A stretch of 55,114 nt of DNA from positions 1 to 55,114 of the forward strand of contig CANQFC010000009.1 in assembly GCA_947598155.1 (NCBI GenBank). Direction: 5' to 3'. Of this stretch, positions 34,631 to 45,554 are shown in pieces. Positions within the stretch are counted from its first letter, which is position 1. Every line of letters starts with the position of its first letter. Below the pieces are notes generated by a model. It was not told where the DNA came from. It made no database searches and saw nothing but the letters and a program-made list of their open reading frames with translations. The DNA comes from an uncultured Clostridia bacterium. GTDB lineage: Bacteria; Bacillota; Clostridia; Oscillospirales; Acutalibacteraceae. A program made the position numbers and the translations under genes.

Positions 34631-34751
34631 CCAAACGGAACCCGCCTACAAAGGCGAAAGTACATCTTATTTATATTATATAATATACTAATTTATATGT
34701 GTTGTCAATGAAAAAAATAAAATTGTTAATAATTTATTTACAAATATTTCC

Positions 34752-34780
34752 TTGACATTTTTTGCTTGCGGGGGTATATT
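34752..34780 (+). promoter_or_regulatory. Sigma-A promoter of the hrcA operon
   Basis: TTGACA (34752-34757), exactly 17 nt, TATATT (34775-34780). The CIRCE operator follows at once. The rest of the gap 34640-34750 is AT-rich with no other clear feature. Confidence 0.9.
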
Positions 34781-34790
34781 ATAAATAGAG

Positions 34791-34817
34791 TTAGCACTCT
34801 AACAAGGCGAGTGCTAA
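34791..34817 (+). promoter_or_regulatory. CIRCE operator
   Basis: TTAGCACTC-N9-GAGTGCTAA matches the CIRCE consensus exactly (34791-34799 and 34809-34817). It is the binding site of the HrcA repressor encoded just downstream. Confidence 0.97.
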
Positions 34818-34848
34818 CGAGCACAAAATGAAATACGGCGGTGGGGAC

Positions 34849-35880
34849 GTGAAACTGAGCGAGCGTAAAGAAAAAATACTTGCAAGCATTGTTGAGTATT
34901 ATATTGCAACAGGCGAGCCGGTCGGTTCAAAAACTTTGCTTGAACATTTGCCCCTCTCTGTTTCAAGCGCGACTGTCCGCAACGAAATGGCGGAGCTTTC
35001 TGCCTTAGGATTTATTGAACAGCCGCACACCTCGTCAGGGCGTGTGCCGTCGCAGCTCGGTTACCGATATTACGTTGACAATCTTATGAATCAGTATGAG
35101 TTGCCGCTGCAGGAAAAACGCCTTATCGAATCCCGAATTTTAAGTGCGTCGGGCGAGCCTCAGCAGATTTTAGAGCAGGCGGGGCAGGTGCTCGCGGAGC
35201 TTACAAACTGCGCCGTAGTGTCGACGACCCCGTTTGACGAACACGCTGTTATCCGCAGGGTGGAGTTAGTCCCTATCGGCGCGCGCACTGCTATGATGAT
35301 AATGCTCTCATCTTCGGGAATACTTAAAAGTAAAGTGTGCAGGCTCGACTGCGAGCTGACTTTAGACATTATCGAGCTGTTTTACAATGTGGTTTCAAAA
35401 AATTTTATCGGCAAATCGGCCGAAGAGGCAAGCGTCGCTAAAATTCAGACTTTGGCGTTGTCTTTAGGCAATAAATCGCTGTCGGTATCACCGCTTTTGA
35501 TAACTCTTTCCGATTTGGCGCGGATGACCGAGCAGACTCAGCTCCTTTTGGAAGGCCAGTCAAATTTACTTAATTATACCGATTACGGTAACGCTTATGA
35601 AATTATGGAGTTCTTGCGGCAGTCGGACTTTCTTGCGTCGTTTTTCTCCTCAAATAAGAACGAAAACGCGCCGAGAATACTTATCGGCAAAGAAAATCGA
35701 TTTCGTGAACTTCAGGATTCATCGGTAATTTTCTCAAATTACAAGGTGGGCGGAAAAGAAAGTGGTACTCTCGGGCTTATCGGCCCTACAAGAATCGACT
35801 ACGCAAGGCTTATTCCGAGCTTAAAATATTTAACCGAAATCGTGGGCAATATAATGTCCGATACGTTGGATGAGCAGTGA
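34849..35880 (+). CDS. hrcA: Heat-inducible transcription repressor HrcA
   Basis: This 343-residue repressor has an N-terminal winged helix (LSERKEKILASIVEYYIATG and VSSATVRNEMAELSALGFIE, about 1-75) that binds CIRCE, then the GAF-like HrcA domain with FSNYKVGGKESGTLGLIGP near the C terminus. I chose GTG 34849, because family members begin right at the (M)xLSERK motif; an in-frame ATG lies at 34828. It represses its own operon and is kept active by GroE, so heat or misfolded protein relieves repression. Confidence 0.95.
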   Translation: MKLSERKEKILASIVEYYIATGEPVGSKTLLEHLPLSVSSATVRNEMAELSALGFIEQPHTSSGRVPSQLGYRYYVDNLMNQYELPLQEKRLIESRILSASGEPQQILEQAGQVLAELTNCAVVSTTPFDEHAVIRRVELVPIGARTAMMIMLSSSGILKSKVCRLDCELTLDIIELFYNVVSKNFIGKSAEEASVAKIQTLALSLGNKSLSVSPLLITLSDLARMTEQTQLLLEGQSNLLNYTDYGNAYEIMEFLRQSDFLASFFSSNKNENAPRILIGKENRFRELQDSSVIFSNYKVGGKESGTLGLIGPTRIDYARLIPSLKYLTEIVGNIMSDTLDEQ

Positions 35881-35954
35881 GAAAAATATAAGAAAGGAAG
35901 GCGCGGCGCTAAGAAATGATTATTTAATATCGTTTTGTGCGAATACCGCACCGT

Positions 35955-36503
35955 ATGGCGATTAAAATGAGCAAAGAACAGAGCAAGAAGAAAGCGGCGG
36001 AAGAAGTTACCGAGGAACCCGAAACTTCTGAGGTAACTGAGGAAAAGGCCGAGGCGGCTCAGACTGCCGAAGAAAAGCTTACGGAAGAAATCAAAGAGGT
36101 TAAAGACAGCCTTTTGCGGATAATGGCGGAATACGACAATTTCCGCAAACGCAGTCAGAAAGAAAAAGAGGCTGTATATGGTGACAGCAAGGCAAGCGTA
36201 ATAGCGGAGTTTTTACCGCTGTATGACAATTTCGGCAGAGCCGAAAGCCAGGAAATAACCGATTTGGACTCGTATAAAAAAGGAATTGATATGATTTACA
36301 GCCAATTCGGGGAAATACTTAAAAAGCTCGGCGTGGAAGAATTCGGCGAAACGGGCGATAAATTTGACCCGAATATTCACAACGCGGTAATGCACGCAGA
36401 AGATTCCGAAATGCCCGACAGCACGGTTCAGGAGGTTTTCTCAAAGGGATACAAATTGGGAGACAGAATTGTAAGGCCGGCAATAGTTAAGGTAGTAAAT
36501 TAA
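35955..36503 (+). CDS. grpE: GrpE nucleotide-exchange factor
   Basis: This protein has about 182 residues: an acidic N-terminal coil (EEVTEEPETSEVTEEKAEAA), a long helix with LLRIMAEYDNFRKRSQKEKE, and the C-terminal beta domain with GDKFDPNIHNAVMH and GYKLGDRIVRPAIVKV. It drives ADP release from DnaK. No convincing ribosome-binding site precedes either ATG 35955 or ATG 35967, so the exact start is uncertain. It lies 75 bp after hrcA in the same operon. Confidence 0.93.
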   Translation: MAIKMSKEQSKKKAAEEVTEEPETSEVTEEKAEAAQTAEEKLTEEIKEVKDSLLRIMAEYDNFRKRSQKEKEAVYGDSKASVIAEFLPLYDNFGRAESQEITDLDSYKKGIDMIYSQFGEILKKLGVEEFGETGDKFDPNIHNAVMHAEDSEMPDSTVQEVFSKGYKLGDRIVRPAIVKVVN

Positions 36504-36507
36504 ATTA

Positions 36508-36557
36508 AAATAAGGGGCTTGCCCCGTTAATGGCGCGGCAAGGCGCGGCAACAGCCC
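36508..36557 (+). repeat. Dispersed intergenic repeat, copy 2 (long form)
   Basis: AATAAGGGGCTTGCCCCGTTAA, continuing into GCGCGGCAAGGCGCGGCAAC, lies between grpE and dnaK. The whole stretch matches the reverse complement of 53094-53145. The GGGGC/GCCCC core forms a hairpin. Confidence 0.55.
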
Positions 36558-36562
36558 GCTAA

Positions 36563-38461
<1,899 letters not shown>

Positions 38462-38476
38462 TTACCGATAAACTTA

Positions 38477-38502
38477 CGGGCAGGGGCGCTTTGCCCCTGT
38501 CC
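38477..38502 (+). terminator. Hairpin between dnaK and dnaJ
   Basis: GGGCAGGGGC pairs with GCCCCTGTCC around a GCTTT loop. No T-run follows, so it is more likely an mRNA stabilizer or processing site than a full terminator. Confidence 0.5.
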
Positions 38503-38526
38503 GAGCACTCGTTTTAGGAGTTACTT

Positions 38527-39669
38527 ATGGCAGATAAAAGAGATTACTATGAGGTTCTCGGAGTTGACAAAAACGCGACGGAGGATCAAATAAAAAAAGC
38601 ATACCGTCAAACTGCTAAAAAATACCATCCGGACCTGCACCCTGGCGATAAAGAGGCCGAGGAAAAGTTTAAGGAAGCCAACGAGGCTTATGAAGTTCTG
38701 TCCGACGCGGATAAAAAAGCGCGTTACGACCGTTTCGGCCACGCGGGCGTTGACCCGAATTACGGAGCGGGGCAGGGCGGTTACGGCGGTTTCGGAGGAA
38801 TGGATTTTGACCTTGGCGATATTTTAGGCAGTATGTTTGGCGGCGGATTCGGCGGATTCGGCGGAAGGTCCAATCCCAATGCGCCGCAAAGAGGCTCTGA
38901 CACACAGGCAAGCGTGACGATTTCTTTTGAAGAAGCGGCGAAGGGATGTAAACGCACCGTCGACTCAATGAGAATCGAGGCCTGCGCTGAGTGCCACGGC
39001 AGCGGATGCGCGTCAGGCTCTTCGCCAAAAACCTGCCCAGAATGCCACGGCAAAGGTCAGGTTACAGTTCAGCAGAGAACGCCGTTCGGCGTAATTCAGA
39101 CCACAAAGCCTTGCGGCAAATGCGGCGGAAGAGGCACTGTTATTGATAATCCCTGTAAAAAGTGCGGCGGTTCGGGCAGAGTGCGCAAAGCGTCAAAACT
39201 TGACATAAATATTCCCGCAGGCGTTGACGACCGGCAGATTATTACCGTAAGAGGTCAGGGAAACCGCGGTTTGAACGGCGGCCCCGCAGGCGACCTTAAC
39301 ATAGTGGTAAATGTTCGTCCGCACCCGATTTTTGAGCGTGACGGTTACAATGTTTGGGTTGATTTGCATTTAACATATATGCAGGTAGCGCTTGGATGCA
39401 CCGTTCAGGTTCCCACTCTTGACGGTAAGGTTGAATATACTATTCCGGCAGGCACACAGCCCGGCGACGTTTACAAACTCAGAAACAGGGGAATCCCAAA
39501 CCGTTCCGGAATGGGAAAGGGAGACCAGCTTGTCAGAATTATTGTCGATGTTCCCAAAAAGCTTACCGAAAAACAGCGTGAGCTTATTAAGCAGCTTGCT
39601 GTTGAGTTCGGCAATACCGAGGGGCTTGACGAAGGCAAGAAAAATATTTTCGGGAAAAAGAAAAAATAA
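38527..39669 (+). CDS. dnaJ: Chaperone DnaJ (Hsp40)
   Basis: This 380-residue protein has a J domain (about 4-68; [17 protein letters not shown] contains the HPD motif), a Gly/Phe-rich region (about 75-125), four zinc motifs of the form CxxCxGxG ([32 protein letters not shown]; about 150-215) and the C-terminal peptide-binding domains. AGGAG lies upstream of the ATG. It stimulates DnaK ATPase and is the last gene of the operon. Confidence 0.97.
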   Translation: MADKRDYYEVLGVDKNATEDQIKKAYRQTAKKYHPDLHPGDKEAEEKFKEANEAYEVLSDADKKARYDRFGHAGVDPNYGAGQGGYGGFGGMDFDLGDILGSMFGGGFGGFGGRSNPNAPQRGSDTQASVTISFEEAAKGCKRTVDSMRIEACAECHGSGCASGSSPKTCPECHGKGQVTVQQRTPFGVIQTTKPCGKCGGRGTVIDNPCKKCGGSGRVRKASKLDINIPAGVDDRQIITVRGQGNRGLNGGPAGDLNIVVNVRPHPIFERDGYNVWVDLHLTYMQVALGCTVQVPTLDGKVEYTIPAGTQPGDVYKLRNRGIPNRSGMGKGDQLVRIIVDVPKKLTEKQRELIKQLAVEFGNTEGLDEGKKNIFGKKKK

Positions 39670-39677
39670 ACGAACAT

Positions 39678-39716
39678 AAAAACGCTTTAAAGAGTTTTGG
39701 CTCTTTAAAGCGTTTT
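39678..39716. terminator. Bidirectional terminator between dnaJ and the sensor kinase gene
   Basis: AAAACGCTTTAAAGAG pairs exactly with CTCTTTAAAGCGTTTT (16 bp, TTTGG-type loop) with T-runs on both strands. It serves dnaJ on the plus strand and the histidine kinase gene on the minus strand. Confidence 0.93.
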
Positions 39717-39745
39717 TTCGTTAATAAAGCGTTTTTGAAACAAAA

Positions 39746-41185
39746 TTAAATCTTGTCAATATCAAACCAAAACGTTACGCCGTTGTTTGAATTGAAGGCG
39801 CCGTATTCGTTGCCGTGCAGGTTTTGTATCGCGCTGACTATTGAAAGTCCCAAGCCGAATCTGCCCTCTTTACGCGAACGGGATTTATCCGCTCTGTAAA
39901 ACGAATTCCAGATTTTTTCTATATCCTCGTCGGCGATTTCTTTGCCGGTATTGAAAACAAACACGCGGACTTTTTTCTCAAGCGGTTCGCAGTAAATTTT
40001 TATTCGTTTTTCACCGTCGGCATGGTAAACGGCGTTTGAAATAAAATTGTTAAGCACCATATTGAGCTTTATTACATCGCCGTTGCACATAATGTCTTTG
40101 GGAATATCGGTTTCGCAAGTGATTCCGTTTTCATCAAACACAATTTTTTCGCTGTCCGTGTATTCGGTGATAAAATCAAACAGTGAAAAATCCTCACGCT
40201 CAAGTCTGCTGTCGCCGATTTCAAATCTTGACAGCTCAAGAAGTTCAAAAACGAGCGCGTTCATCTTTTCACTCTCTTTTATTATTATGCCGCAGTATTC
40301 GCTCGCGCCGTCGGTATCGCCGCTTTTAAGCATAAGCTCCGCTCCTTCGGCATAACCGCGCACTATTGCTATGGGAGTTTTAAGCTCATGCGAAATGCTC
40401 GAAATAAATTCTTTTCTTAATTCGTCAAGAGTTTGCTTTTTTTCAATATCGTCCTGTAACTTTTGATTTTTGCGGTTTAAGTCTTGCAGTGTAACGTCAA
40501 GCGAACCGGAAAGGTTGTTGATACTCCCTGCGAGTTCGCCTATTTCATCGTTTGAATTTATATCAAGCCTTTCGGAAAAATCCATATTTGACATTTTTTC
40601 CGTAATCCTGTTCATTTGGATTAAAGGCTTTGTAAATCGTTTTGAATAAATGATAAAGAATATAATTACAACTATGAAAATAAACAGAATCGACGCCCAA
40701 ACAAAATACAGCGCGACTCCCGCGTTGGCCTCAACATTGGCTTTAACGCTGAAAATCTCAATTTCCAAGCCGCTGTTAAGCGTACAGGTGTAATCAATGT
40801 ACTGCACGCCGTTTGTTTCACGCAGGTCAAGCACCGAGCCGTCGTCGTTCGCTTTGTGTTCAATGATGACGGTGTTGCCTCCCGTCGGGACAAGGTTTTT
40901 TTGGCTTAAATACAGCGGATCTCCGTCGGGAAAATAAATGTCTATCGAAATATTGTTCTCAATCTCGATTTCCTTTACCGTGCCCAAGTAAACTCCGGAT
41001 TTTAAATCGAGCGAGTTAAGGTATTCGGCAGTCGATTTAATTTTATTTTTTTCGTTGTAATAATAAAATTTGCCCAAAGACGTCGTATTGATAATAAGAA
41101 TAACCGCAACCGCAGTAAGTAAAATAGCGGTTATCTGTAAAAACATCTTTAATCTGATGCTTAAACGGCGCTTATTCTTGTTCAT
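39746..41185 (-). CDS. Sensor histidine kinase
   Basis: This 479-residue kinase has a membrane helix (about 14-34), an extracellular domain of ~130 residues, a second helix (about 165-185) and a HAMP domain (RFTKPLIQMNRITEKMSNMD). The HisKA site is SSISHELKTPIAIVRGYAEG (phospho-His about 262). The ATPase domain shows NNFISNAVYHADG, VFNTGKEI and RFGLGLSIVSAIQNLHG. It overlaps the response regulator gene by 14 nt. The signal is unknown. Confidence 0.93.
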   Translation of the reverse strand: MNKNKRRLSIRLKMFLQITAILLTAVAVILIINTTSLGKFYYYNEKNKIKSTAEYLNSLDLKSGVYLGTVKEIEIENNISIDIYFPDGDPLYLSQKNLVPTGGNTVIIEHKANDDGSVLDLRETNGVQYIDYTCTLNSGLEIEIFSVKANVEANAGVALYFVWASILFIFIVVIIFFIIYSKRFTKPLIQMNRITEKMSNMDFSERLDINSNDEIGELAGSINNLSGSLDVTLQDLNRKNQKLQDDIEKKQTLDELRKEFISSISHELKTPIAIVRGYAEGAELMLKSGDTDGASEYCGIIIKESEKMNALVFELLELSRFEIGDSRLEREDFSLFDFITEYTDSEKIVFDENGITCETDIPKDIMCNGDVIKLNMVLNNFISNAVYHADGEKRIKIYCEPLEKKVRVFVFNTGKEIADEDIEKIWNSFYRADKSRSRKEGRFGLGLSIVSAIQNLHGNEYGAFNSNNGVTFWFDIDKI

Positions 41186-41864
41186 TTACATCACTTTCCT
41201 GAATTTTATATCCTACGCCGTAAACGGTTTTCAAATGCTTGTTGCCCCATTCTCCGAGCTTTGTGCGCAGTCTTGCCACGTGGGAATCAACGGTGCGCGT
41301 GTCCCCGTAATAGTCAAATCCCCAAATATCGTCAAGGAGCTGTTCGCGGCTGTATACTCTGCCTAAATTGCCGATAAGCTTTAAAAGAACATTGTATTCT
41401 TTAAGCGTAAGCATTATTTCTTTTCCGTCGATAAATACTTGGTGAGCGTTTTTGTCTACGGTCAGACCTTCAATACTGTTGTACGCAGGTTTAACGGGCA
41501 TATGCCCCCGTTTTAAAAGAGCCTCTATACGTTTCATTAAAAGGACGGGGCTGAAGGGTTTGGTAACGTAATCGTCGGCTCCCGATTCAAAGCCTTTTAA
41601 CTGGTCAAATTCCTGACTGCGCGCCGATAAAAGCAAAATGGGAACATCGGAATTTTTCCTTATTTCACTGCAAACCTCCCAACCGTCTTTTTCAGGCATC
41701 ATAATATCAAGAATAAGCAGGTCAGTATCCGCGTTTTCATAAAAAATATTTAAAGCCTCCCTGCCGTTTTCGGCCTCAAGGACTGTGAAACCATCTTTTT
41801 TAAGAAAATCCGACACAAGCCGTCTTATAAGCTGTTCATCGTCAGCGATAATTATTTTTGCCAT
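41172..41864 (-). CDS. OmpR/PhoB-type response regulator
   Basis: This 230-residue protein has a receiver domain (IIIADDEQLIRRLV, phospho-Asp in LLILDIMMPEKDGW at about 53, Lys in DYVTKPFSP) and a C-terminal winged helix (about 130-228; LTLKEYNVLLKLIGN and DTRTVDSHVARLRTKL). It is paired with the overlapping sensor kinase gene and probably controls envelope or stress genes. No target can be named from the window. Confidence 0.95.
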   Translation of the reverse strand: MAKIIIADDEQLIRRLVSDFLKKDGFTVLEAENGREALNIFYENADTDLLILDIMMPEKDGWEVCSEIRKNSDVPILLLSARSQEFDQLKGFESGADDYVTKPFSPVLLMKRIEALLKRGHMPVKPAYNSIEGLTVDKNAHQVFIDGKEIMLTLKEYNVLLKLIGNLGRVYSREQLLDDIWGFDYYGDTRTVDSHVARLRTKLGEWGNKHLKTVYGVGYKIQESDVNEQE

Positions 41865-41876
41865 AAAATCACGCTC

Positions 41877-41910
41877 TTTTCAATAAGGGGCTTACACCCG
41901 CCATTATATT
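41877..41910 (+). repeat. Dispersed intergenic repeat, copy 3
   Basis: TTTTCAATAAGGGGCTTACA then CCCGCCATTATA lies between the response regulator and queT. Confidence 0.5.
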
Positions 41911-41916
41911 TTTATT

Positions 41917-42426
41917 TTAATTAAGTAAATCTTTTAGTTTTGATTTCTGTATAGCTTTGCAGAGCAAAATTCCCAAAGTAAAGCAAACCGCCAATTCTCC
42001 CGCGGCAACCTCAAGTCCCGCGATGAGAAACGCTTTCCATTGAAAAGCGCCCGGCATAAGGTACGCAATCTCCGCGCCTACGAATATTCCGTTGAAAATG
42101 CAGGGGAACAAAAGCGAGAGCACGGGGATACCTTTAACTCTAATCTTTCTTGTAAGGTAGCCGAGCACGGCAGAAATAAGTGTAGCCGACGTGCCGACAA
42201 CAATGTCTATTACACCGAGCGTACTCGACATATTACTCAGCAGACAGCCTATTGTAAGGCCGGGAACCGCGGCGGGAGTAAATGCGCACAGTACGCAGAG
42301 CGCCTCAGACACTCTGAACTGAATTTGCCCGTAAGCAAGTCCGAACATCGATGAAGCAGCGGTCAACGCGGCATAAATAGCCGCAATGACCGCCGCTTTC
42401 ACGGCAAATAAGGTTTTTTGATTCAT
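41917..42426 (-). CDS. queT: QueT-type queuosine-precursor transporter
   Basis: This 169-residue membrane protein has about five helices. It opens with TLFAVKAAVIAAIYAALTAA and contains GQIQFRVSEALCVLCAFTPA and the AAGELAVCFTLG segment, which are QueT-family signatures. QueT is the substrate-binding component of an energy-coupling factor transporter for preQ1/queuine precursors. The family call is supported by the preQ1-type riboswitch directly upstream. ATG 42426 follows GGAGTG; the longer frame to 42477 is riboswitch sequence. Confidence 0.92.
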   Translation of the reverse strand: MNQKTLFAVKAAVIAAIYAALTAASSMFGLAYGQIQFRVSEALCVLCAFTPAAVPGLTIGCLLSNMSSTLGVIDIVVGTSATLISAVLGYLTRKIRVKGIPVLSLLFPCIFNGIFVGAEIAYLMPGAFQWKAFLIAGLEVAAGELAVCFTLGILLCKAIQKSKLKDLLN

Positions 42427-42434
42427 TTTTATCA

Positions 42435-42477
42435 CTCCGTAGTTTTGTTTTGTGTCAGGATGGTTTCGAACTGACAT
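42435..42477 (-). promoter_or_regulatory. preQ1-I riboswitch controlling queT
   Basis: On the minus strand a stem TGTCAG/CTGACA encloses the loop TTCGAAACCATC. It is followed by an A-rich tail CAAAACAAAACTAC that runs into the GGAG ribosome-binding site. The order stem, UUCGnA..CC loop, A-rich tail, and GG for a pseudoknot matches preQ1-I aptamers, with ligand binding expected to hide the SD. Confidence 0.75.
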
Positions 42478-42494
42478 TTTATTAAAAATTGCCG

Positions 42495-43652
42495 TTAATT
42501 ACTGCTTATAATTTTCGGCAGCTTTTTAATCCGCTCATTAAAATAGCTTTTTTGGGTGGCAACCACGCTGGAGCCCATTGACGAGAATAATTGCCTGATA
42601 ACTTTTGAAAACAGCGCTCTGTCCTGCTGGGAAAGCCCTTTTACGGCGTCAAGCGCAAGGGGTATATTTGAAAGAAGATTTTCCATCCACTTTCTGAAAG
42701 TGGGGGAGTTTGCCTCGTTTGTTTTTTCGATAATCAGGAAAAGCCCCTCAAGAAACTGCTCCCTTTGCTCTGGGGAAAAGCCGAAAACCCATTCGTTAAA
42801 GGTACGGTCAATAATTTTTGCGCGCATAATAATTTTTGTTCCCGCTACAAAATTTGTGCCGTCGACCTGCCACATAAACGGGTCGTGCTGATAAAATCCG
42901 ATACCGTCGCTTTTAACTATCTGCACAGTGGATTTGTCCGTCAAAATCATACCTATCATCGATTCTTCGGGAACATATTTTGAAATTTTCGGAAGAGTTG
43001 AAAGATAAGTCTCGTCGTTGACAAATTCCTCGGTAAATCCGGGGTTGTCAAAGGCGATTACCTGTTTTATCTTTTTCTTGTTTTCGTCTTTACAGTAAAC
43101 GCTTGAATAAATCGCGAGATTTCCGCCCTTTGAATGGCCCGTAACTATGACCTTTCCGCGCAGCATCGGAATGACCTTGTCAACATAGGCCACCGAAATT
43201 TCCTGCGAGCTTACGGGGTATTTATACAGCATATCGCAGTTTTCTTTCCAACCGAGTATCGTTGAGTCCGTTCCTCTGAAAGAAATTACGTTAAGATTTC
43301 CGGGAAAAACAAATACAATTCCGCAAAACTGCGTGTCGCTGTCTTTTTCGGAAATTTCTTCGTAAAACTTCGCTCTTACCTTTCCGTACCTTCTTGAATA
43401 AGCTACCGCGTTAAACAGTTTATTGTTATTTAACGTATTGCGAGGAAGTTGAAAAATGCCGCGGAAATTTTTATGCTCCGCAATTTCCCTGAGGTAAACG
43501 CCCTTTGACTGCGAACGGGTGTCCTCAACAATTCCGCTGTAATTGAGGTATGAAAGCTGGGCAAAAATAAGAGCGTCAATTTTGTTGAACGGAATTTCGT
43601 TAAAATCCGTGTTGGCGTTTAAAATAGCGTAATCGATAATACTGTTTGGCAT
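42495..43652 (-). CDS. Mbeg1-like (DUF2974) alpha/beta hydrolase
   Basis: This 385-residue protein has a lipase-like core: INVISFRGTDSTI-type strand (NVISFRGTD, about 128-136), the nucleophile elbow VIVTGHSKGGNLAIY (Ser about 173) and VIAFDNPGF. This pattern matches Mbeg1-like/DUF2974 proteins found widely in Clostridia. There is no signal peptide. Substrate is unknown. It lies upstream of queT on the same strand but is separated by the riboswitch. Confidence 0.8.
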   Translation of the reverse strand: MPNSIIDYAILNANTDFNEIPFNKIDALIFAQLSYLNYSGIVEDTRSQSKGVYLREIAEHKNFRGIFQLPRNTLNNNKLFNAVAYSRRYGKVRAKFYEEISEKDSDTQFCGIVFVFPGNLNVISFRGTDSTILGWKENCDMLYKYPVSSQEISVAYVDKVIPMLRGKVIVTGHSKGGNLAIYSSVYCKDENKKKIKQVIAFDNPGFTEEFVNDETYLSTLPKISKYVPEESMIGMILTDKSTVQIVKSDGIGFYQHDPFMWQVDGTNFVAGTKIIMRAKIIDRTFNEWVFGFSPEQREQFLEGLFLIIEKTNEANSPTFRKWMENLLSNIPLALDAVKGLSQQDRALFSKVIRQLFSSMGSSVVATQKSYFNERIKKLPKIISSN

Positions 43653-43775
43653 TTTATCACCTTATTCAAAAGAATATATACATATTAAATATTAAATAAA
43701 CCGAAAAAATTATATCACATTAAATATCCTCCGTCAACCGATGACGATTTTAATTGAAAAAATATAATATTTGCC

Positions 43776-43804
43776 TTGACAACTGATTTATGCTGTGTTA
43801 CAAT
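43776..43804 (+). promoter_or_regulatory. Promoter of the rpmG-secE-nusG operon
   Basis: TTGACA (43776-43781), 17 nt, TACAAT (43799-43804). About 95 nt of leader follow before rpmG, including AAAAGCGACG and an ACGGAGG ribosome-binding site. Confidence 0.85.
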
Positions 43805-43902
43805 ACATCTACCTCGAAAATGAGGGCTTTATTTTTGTGCCCATTTTTGAGGCAGGCTATATATCGCTTTTAAAAGCGACGAATTAACGGAGGTGCCGAA
43901 AA

Positions 43903-44052
43903 ATGAGAGTTAAAATCACATTGGCTTGCACGGAGTGTAAACAGCGTAATTATGACACTATGAAAAACAAGAAGAACACTCCTGACAGACTGGAAATGAA
44001 TAAGTATTGCAGATTCTGCAAGAAACACACTCTCCACAGAGAAACAAAGTGA
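43903..44052 (+). CDS. rpmG: 50S ribosomal protein L33
   Basis: This 49-residue protein was missed by a length cut-off. It begins [19 protein letters not shown] and carries two CxxC pairs, CTEC and CRFC, so it is the zinc-binding form of L33. The ATG is 8 nt after ACGGAGG. It is the first gene of the operon, 15 nt before secE, as in many Firmicutes. Confidence 0.95.
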   Translation: MRVKITLACTECKQRNYDTMKNKKNTPDRLEMNKYCRFCKKHTLHRETK

Positions 44053-44067
44053 TCGGAGGTAACAAAA

Positions 44068-44439
44068 ATGGCTGACAAAAAAGAAAAAGCCGCTTCCGAA
44101 GTTAAGAAGAGCAATGCCGACAAGGCCGTAAAGAAAGAAAAGGGAAACGTTTTCCAAAAGATAGGCAACGCTTTTAAAAAGGCGGGCAGTGCAATTAAAA
44201 ATTTCTTCAAAAACTTCAGGGGCGAATGTAAAAAAATCACTTGGCCCTCAGGCAAAACAGTTCTTAACAGCTCTCTTGTTGTTATCGCCGCAATATTGAT
44301 TGTAGGGCTTGTAATACTTGTTTTTGACACAGGTATTTCAGAGGCTATTGACGCTCTTGTAGGTCTTGCGGCAGACCATAAGGCAAAGGAAGCGGCGGAA
44401 ACTGCCGCAAGCATAATTTTCCCGTTCATTATGGGCTAA
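44068..44439 (+). CDS. secE: Preprotein translocase subunit SecE
   Basis: This 123-residue protein has a Lys/Ala/Glu-rich N-terminal extension (~50 residues), the conserved FRGECKKITWPSGKTVLNSS amphipathic segment and one membrane helix (LVVIAAILIVGLVILVF). It stabilizes the SecYEG channel. A further ~35-residue hydrophilic-then-hydrophobic C terminus is longer than in typical SecE. AGGAGG-like GGAGG precedes the ATG. Confidence 0.93.
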   Translation: MADKKEKAASEVKKSNADKAVKKEKGNVFQKIGNAFKKAGSAIKNFFKNFRGECKKITWPSGKTVLNSSLVVIAAILIVGLVILVFDTGISEAIDALVGLAADHKAKEAAETAASIIFPFIMG

Positions 44440-44452
44440 CGGAGGGACAAGA

Positions 44453-45013
44453 ATGGCTGAACTCTCCAGATGGTTTGTTGTTCACACCTATTCCGGTTAT
44501 GAGAATAAGGTTGCTACAAACATTGAAAAGGTTGTTGAGAACCGAAAAATGCACGACCTTATCCTTGACGTAAACATTCCTATGGAAACCGTTACCGAGG
44601 TTAAGGACGAGCAGAAAAAAGAAGTTGAAAGAAAAGTTTTTCCCGGTTATGTAATGGTTAAGGTCGCCGTATTTGAAAATGAAGATACCGGCGAGCTTGA
44701 AATGACCGATGACACTTGGTATGTAATCCGCAACACGCGCGGCGTTACAGGGTTTGTCGGCCCGGAAAGCAAACCTATTCCCCTCACCGAGGAAGAGGTT
44801 TACGCAATGGGCGTTGAGAAAAAGGTTATCAAGATTGACTATGAGGTAGGCGATATGGTAACGATTATTGACGGCGCGTTTGAGGGCGTTGTCGGCGTTG
44901 TCAAAGAGCTGGATACGGACGCAGGTACCGTTTGCGTTACAATCTCTATGCTTGGCCGCGATACTCCCGTTGAGCTTGAGCTTGACCAGGTAGAAAAAAC
45001 AGAACAAAAATAA
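44453..45013 (+). CDS. nusG: Transcription antitermination/pausing factor NusG
   Basis: This 186-residue protein has the NGN domain (RWFVVHTYSGYENKVATNIE, VFPGYVMVKV, WYVIRNTRGVTGFVG) and the KOW domain (VGDMVTIIDGAFEGVVGVVK). It binds RNA polymerase and couples transcription with translation or Rho. It is 13 nt after secE. GGAGG lies 6 nt upstream of the ATG. Confidence 0.96.
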   Translation: MAELSRWFVVHTYSGYENKVATNIEKVVENRKMHDLILDVNIPMETVTEVKDEQKKEVERKVFPGYVMVKVAVFENEDTGELEMTDDTWYVIRNTRGVTGFVGPESKPIPLTEEEVYAMGVEKKVIKIDYEVGDMVTIIDGAFEGVVGVVKELDTDAGTVCVTISMLGRDTPVELELDQVEKTEQK

Positions 45014-45063
45014 TTTGGTAATCAGCGTAGAATACGCTTTTTATGACGCTTCTTCGGAGCGTT

Positions 45064-45102
45064 GTGGGAGAAACGGCGCGAGCTTCCGTTTCGCCATACC
45101 AC
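45064..45102 (+). promoter_or_regulatory. Putative L1-binding leader of rplK
   Basis: GTGGGAG (45064-45070), a hairpin AAACGG/CCGTTT and ATACCAC (45096-45102) form a structure just upstream of the rplK ribosome-binding site. A shorter version precedes rplA at 45555-45584. Similar GTGGGAG...CCAC elements mimic the L1 site on 23S rRNA. Confidence 0.5.
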
Positions 45103-45121
45103 GAATTTTGGAGGTGCTAAA

Positions 45122-45547
45122 ATGGCTCAGAAAGTAATAGGCTTTATTAAGCTTCAAATTCCTGCCGGCAAAGCGACACCGGCACCGCCCGTAGGACCGG
45201 CACTCGGTCAGCACGGAGTTAACATTATGGCGTTTACAAAGGAATTTAATGAACGCACAAAGAACGATATGGGTTTGATTATCCCTGTCGTTATCACCGT
45301 TTACGCAGATCATACGTTTACATTCGTAACAAAAACTCCCCCCGCGGCGGTTCTTATTAAAAAGGCGTGCGGAATTGAGAGTGGTTCGGGTGTTCCCAAC
45401 AAGACAAAGGTTGCTTCAATTACAAAGGAACAGATTCAGAAGATTGCCGAGCAAAAGATGCCCGACCTTAACGCTTCTTCTGTTGAATCTGCTATGAGTA
45501 TGATTGCAGGTACTGCCCGTTCAATGGGTATTACCGTAGTTGACTGA
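45122..45547 (+). CDS. rplK: 50S ribosomal protein L11
   Basis: This 141-residue protein begins [20 protein letters not shown] and contains [17 protein letters not shown] and the C-terminal rRNA-binding [13 protein letters not shown] 45122 follows TTGGAGG. L11 binds the GTPase centre of the ribosome. Confidence 0.98.
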   Translation: MAQKVIGFIKLQIPAGKATPAPPVGPALGQHGVNIMAFTKEFNERTKNDMGLIIPVVITVYADHTFTFVTKTPPAAVLIKKACGIESGSGVPNKTKVASITKEQIQKIAEQKMPDLNASSVESAMSMIAGTARSMGITVVD

Positions 45548-45554
45548 TCTCCTT

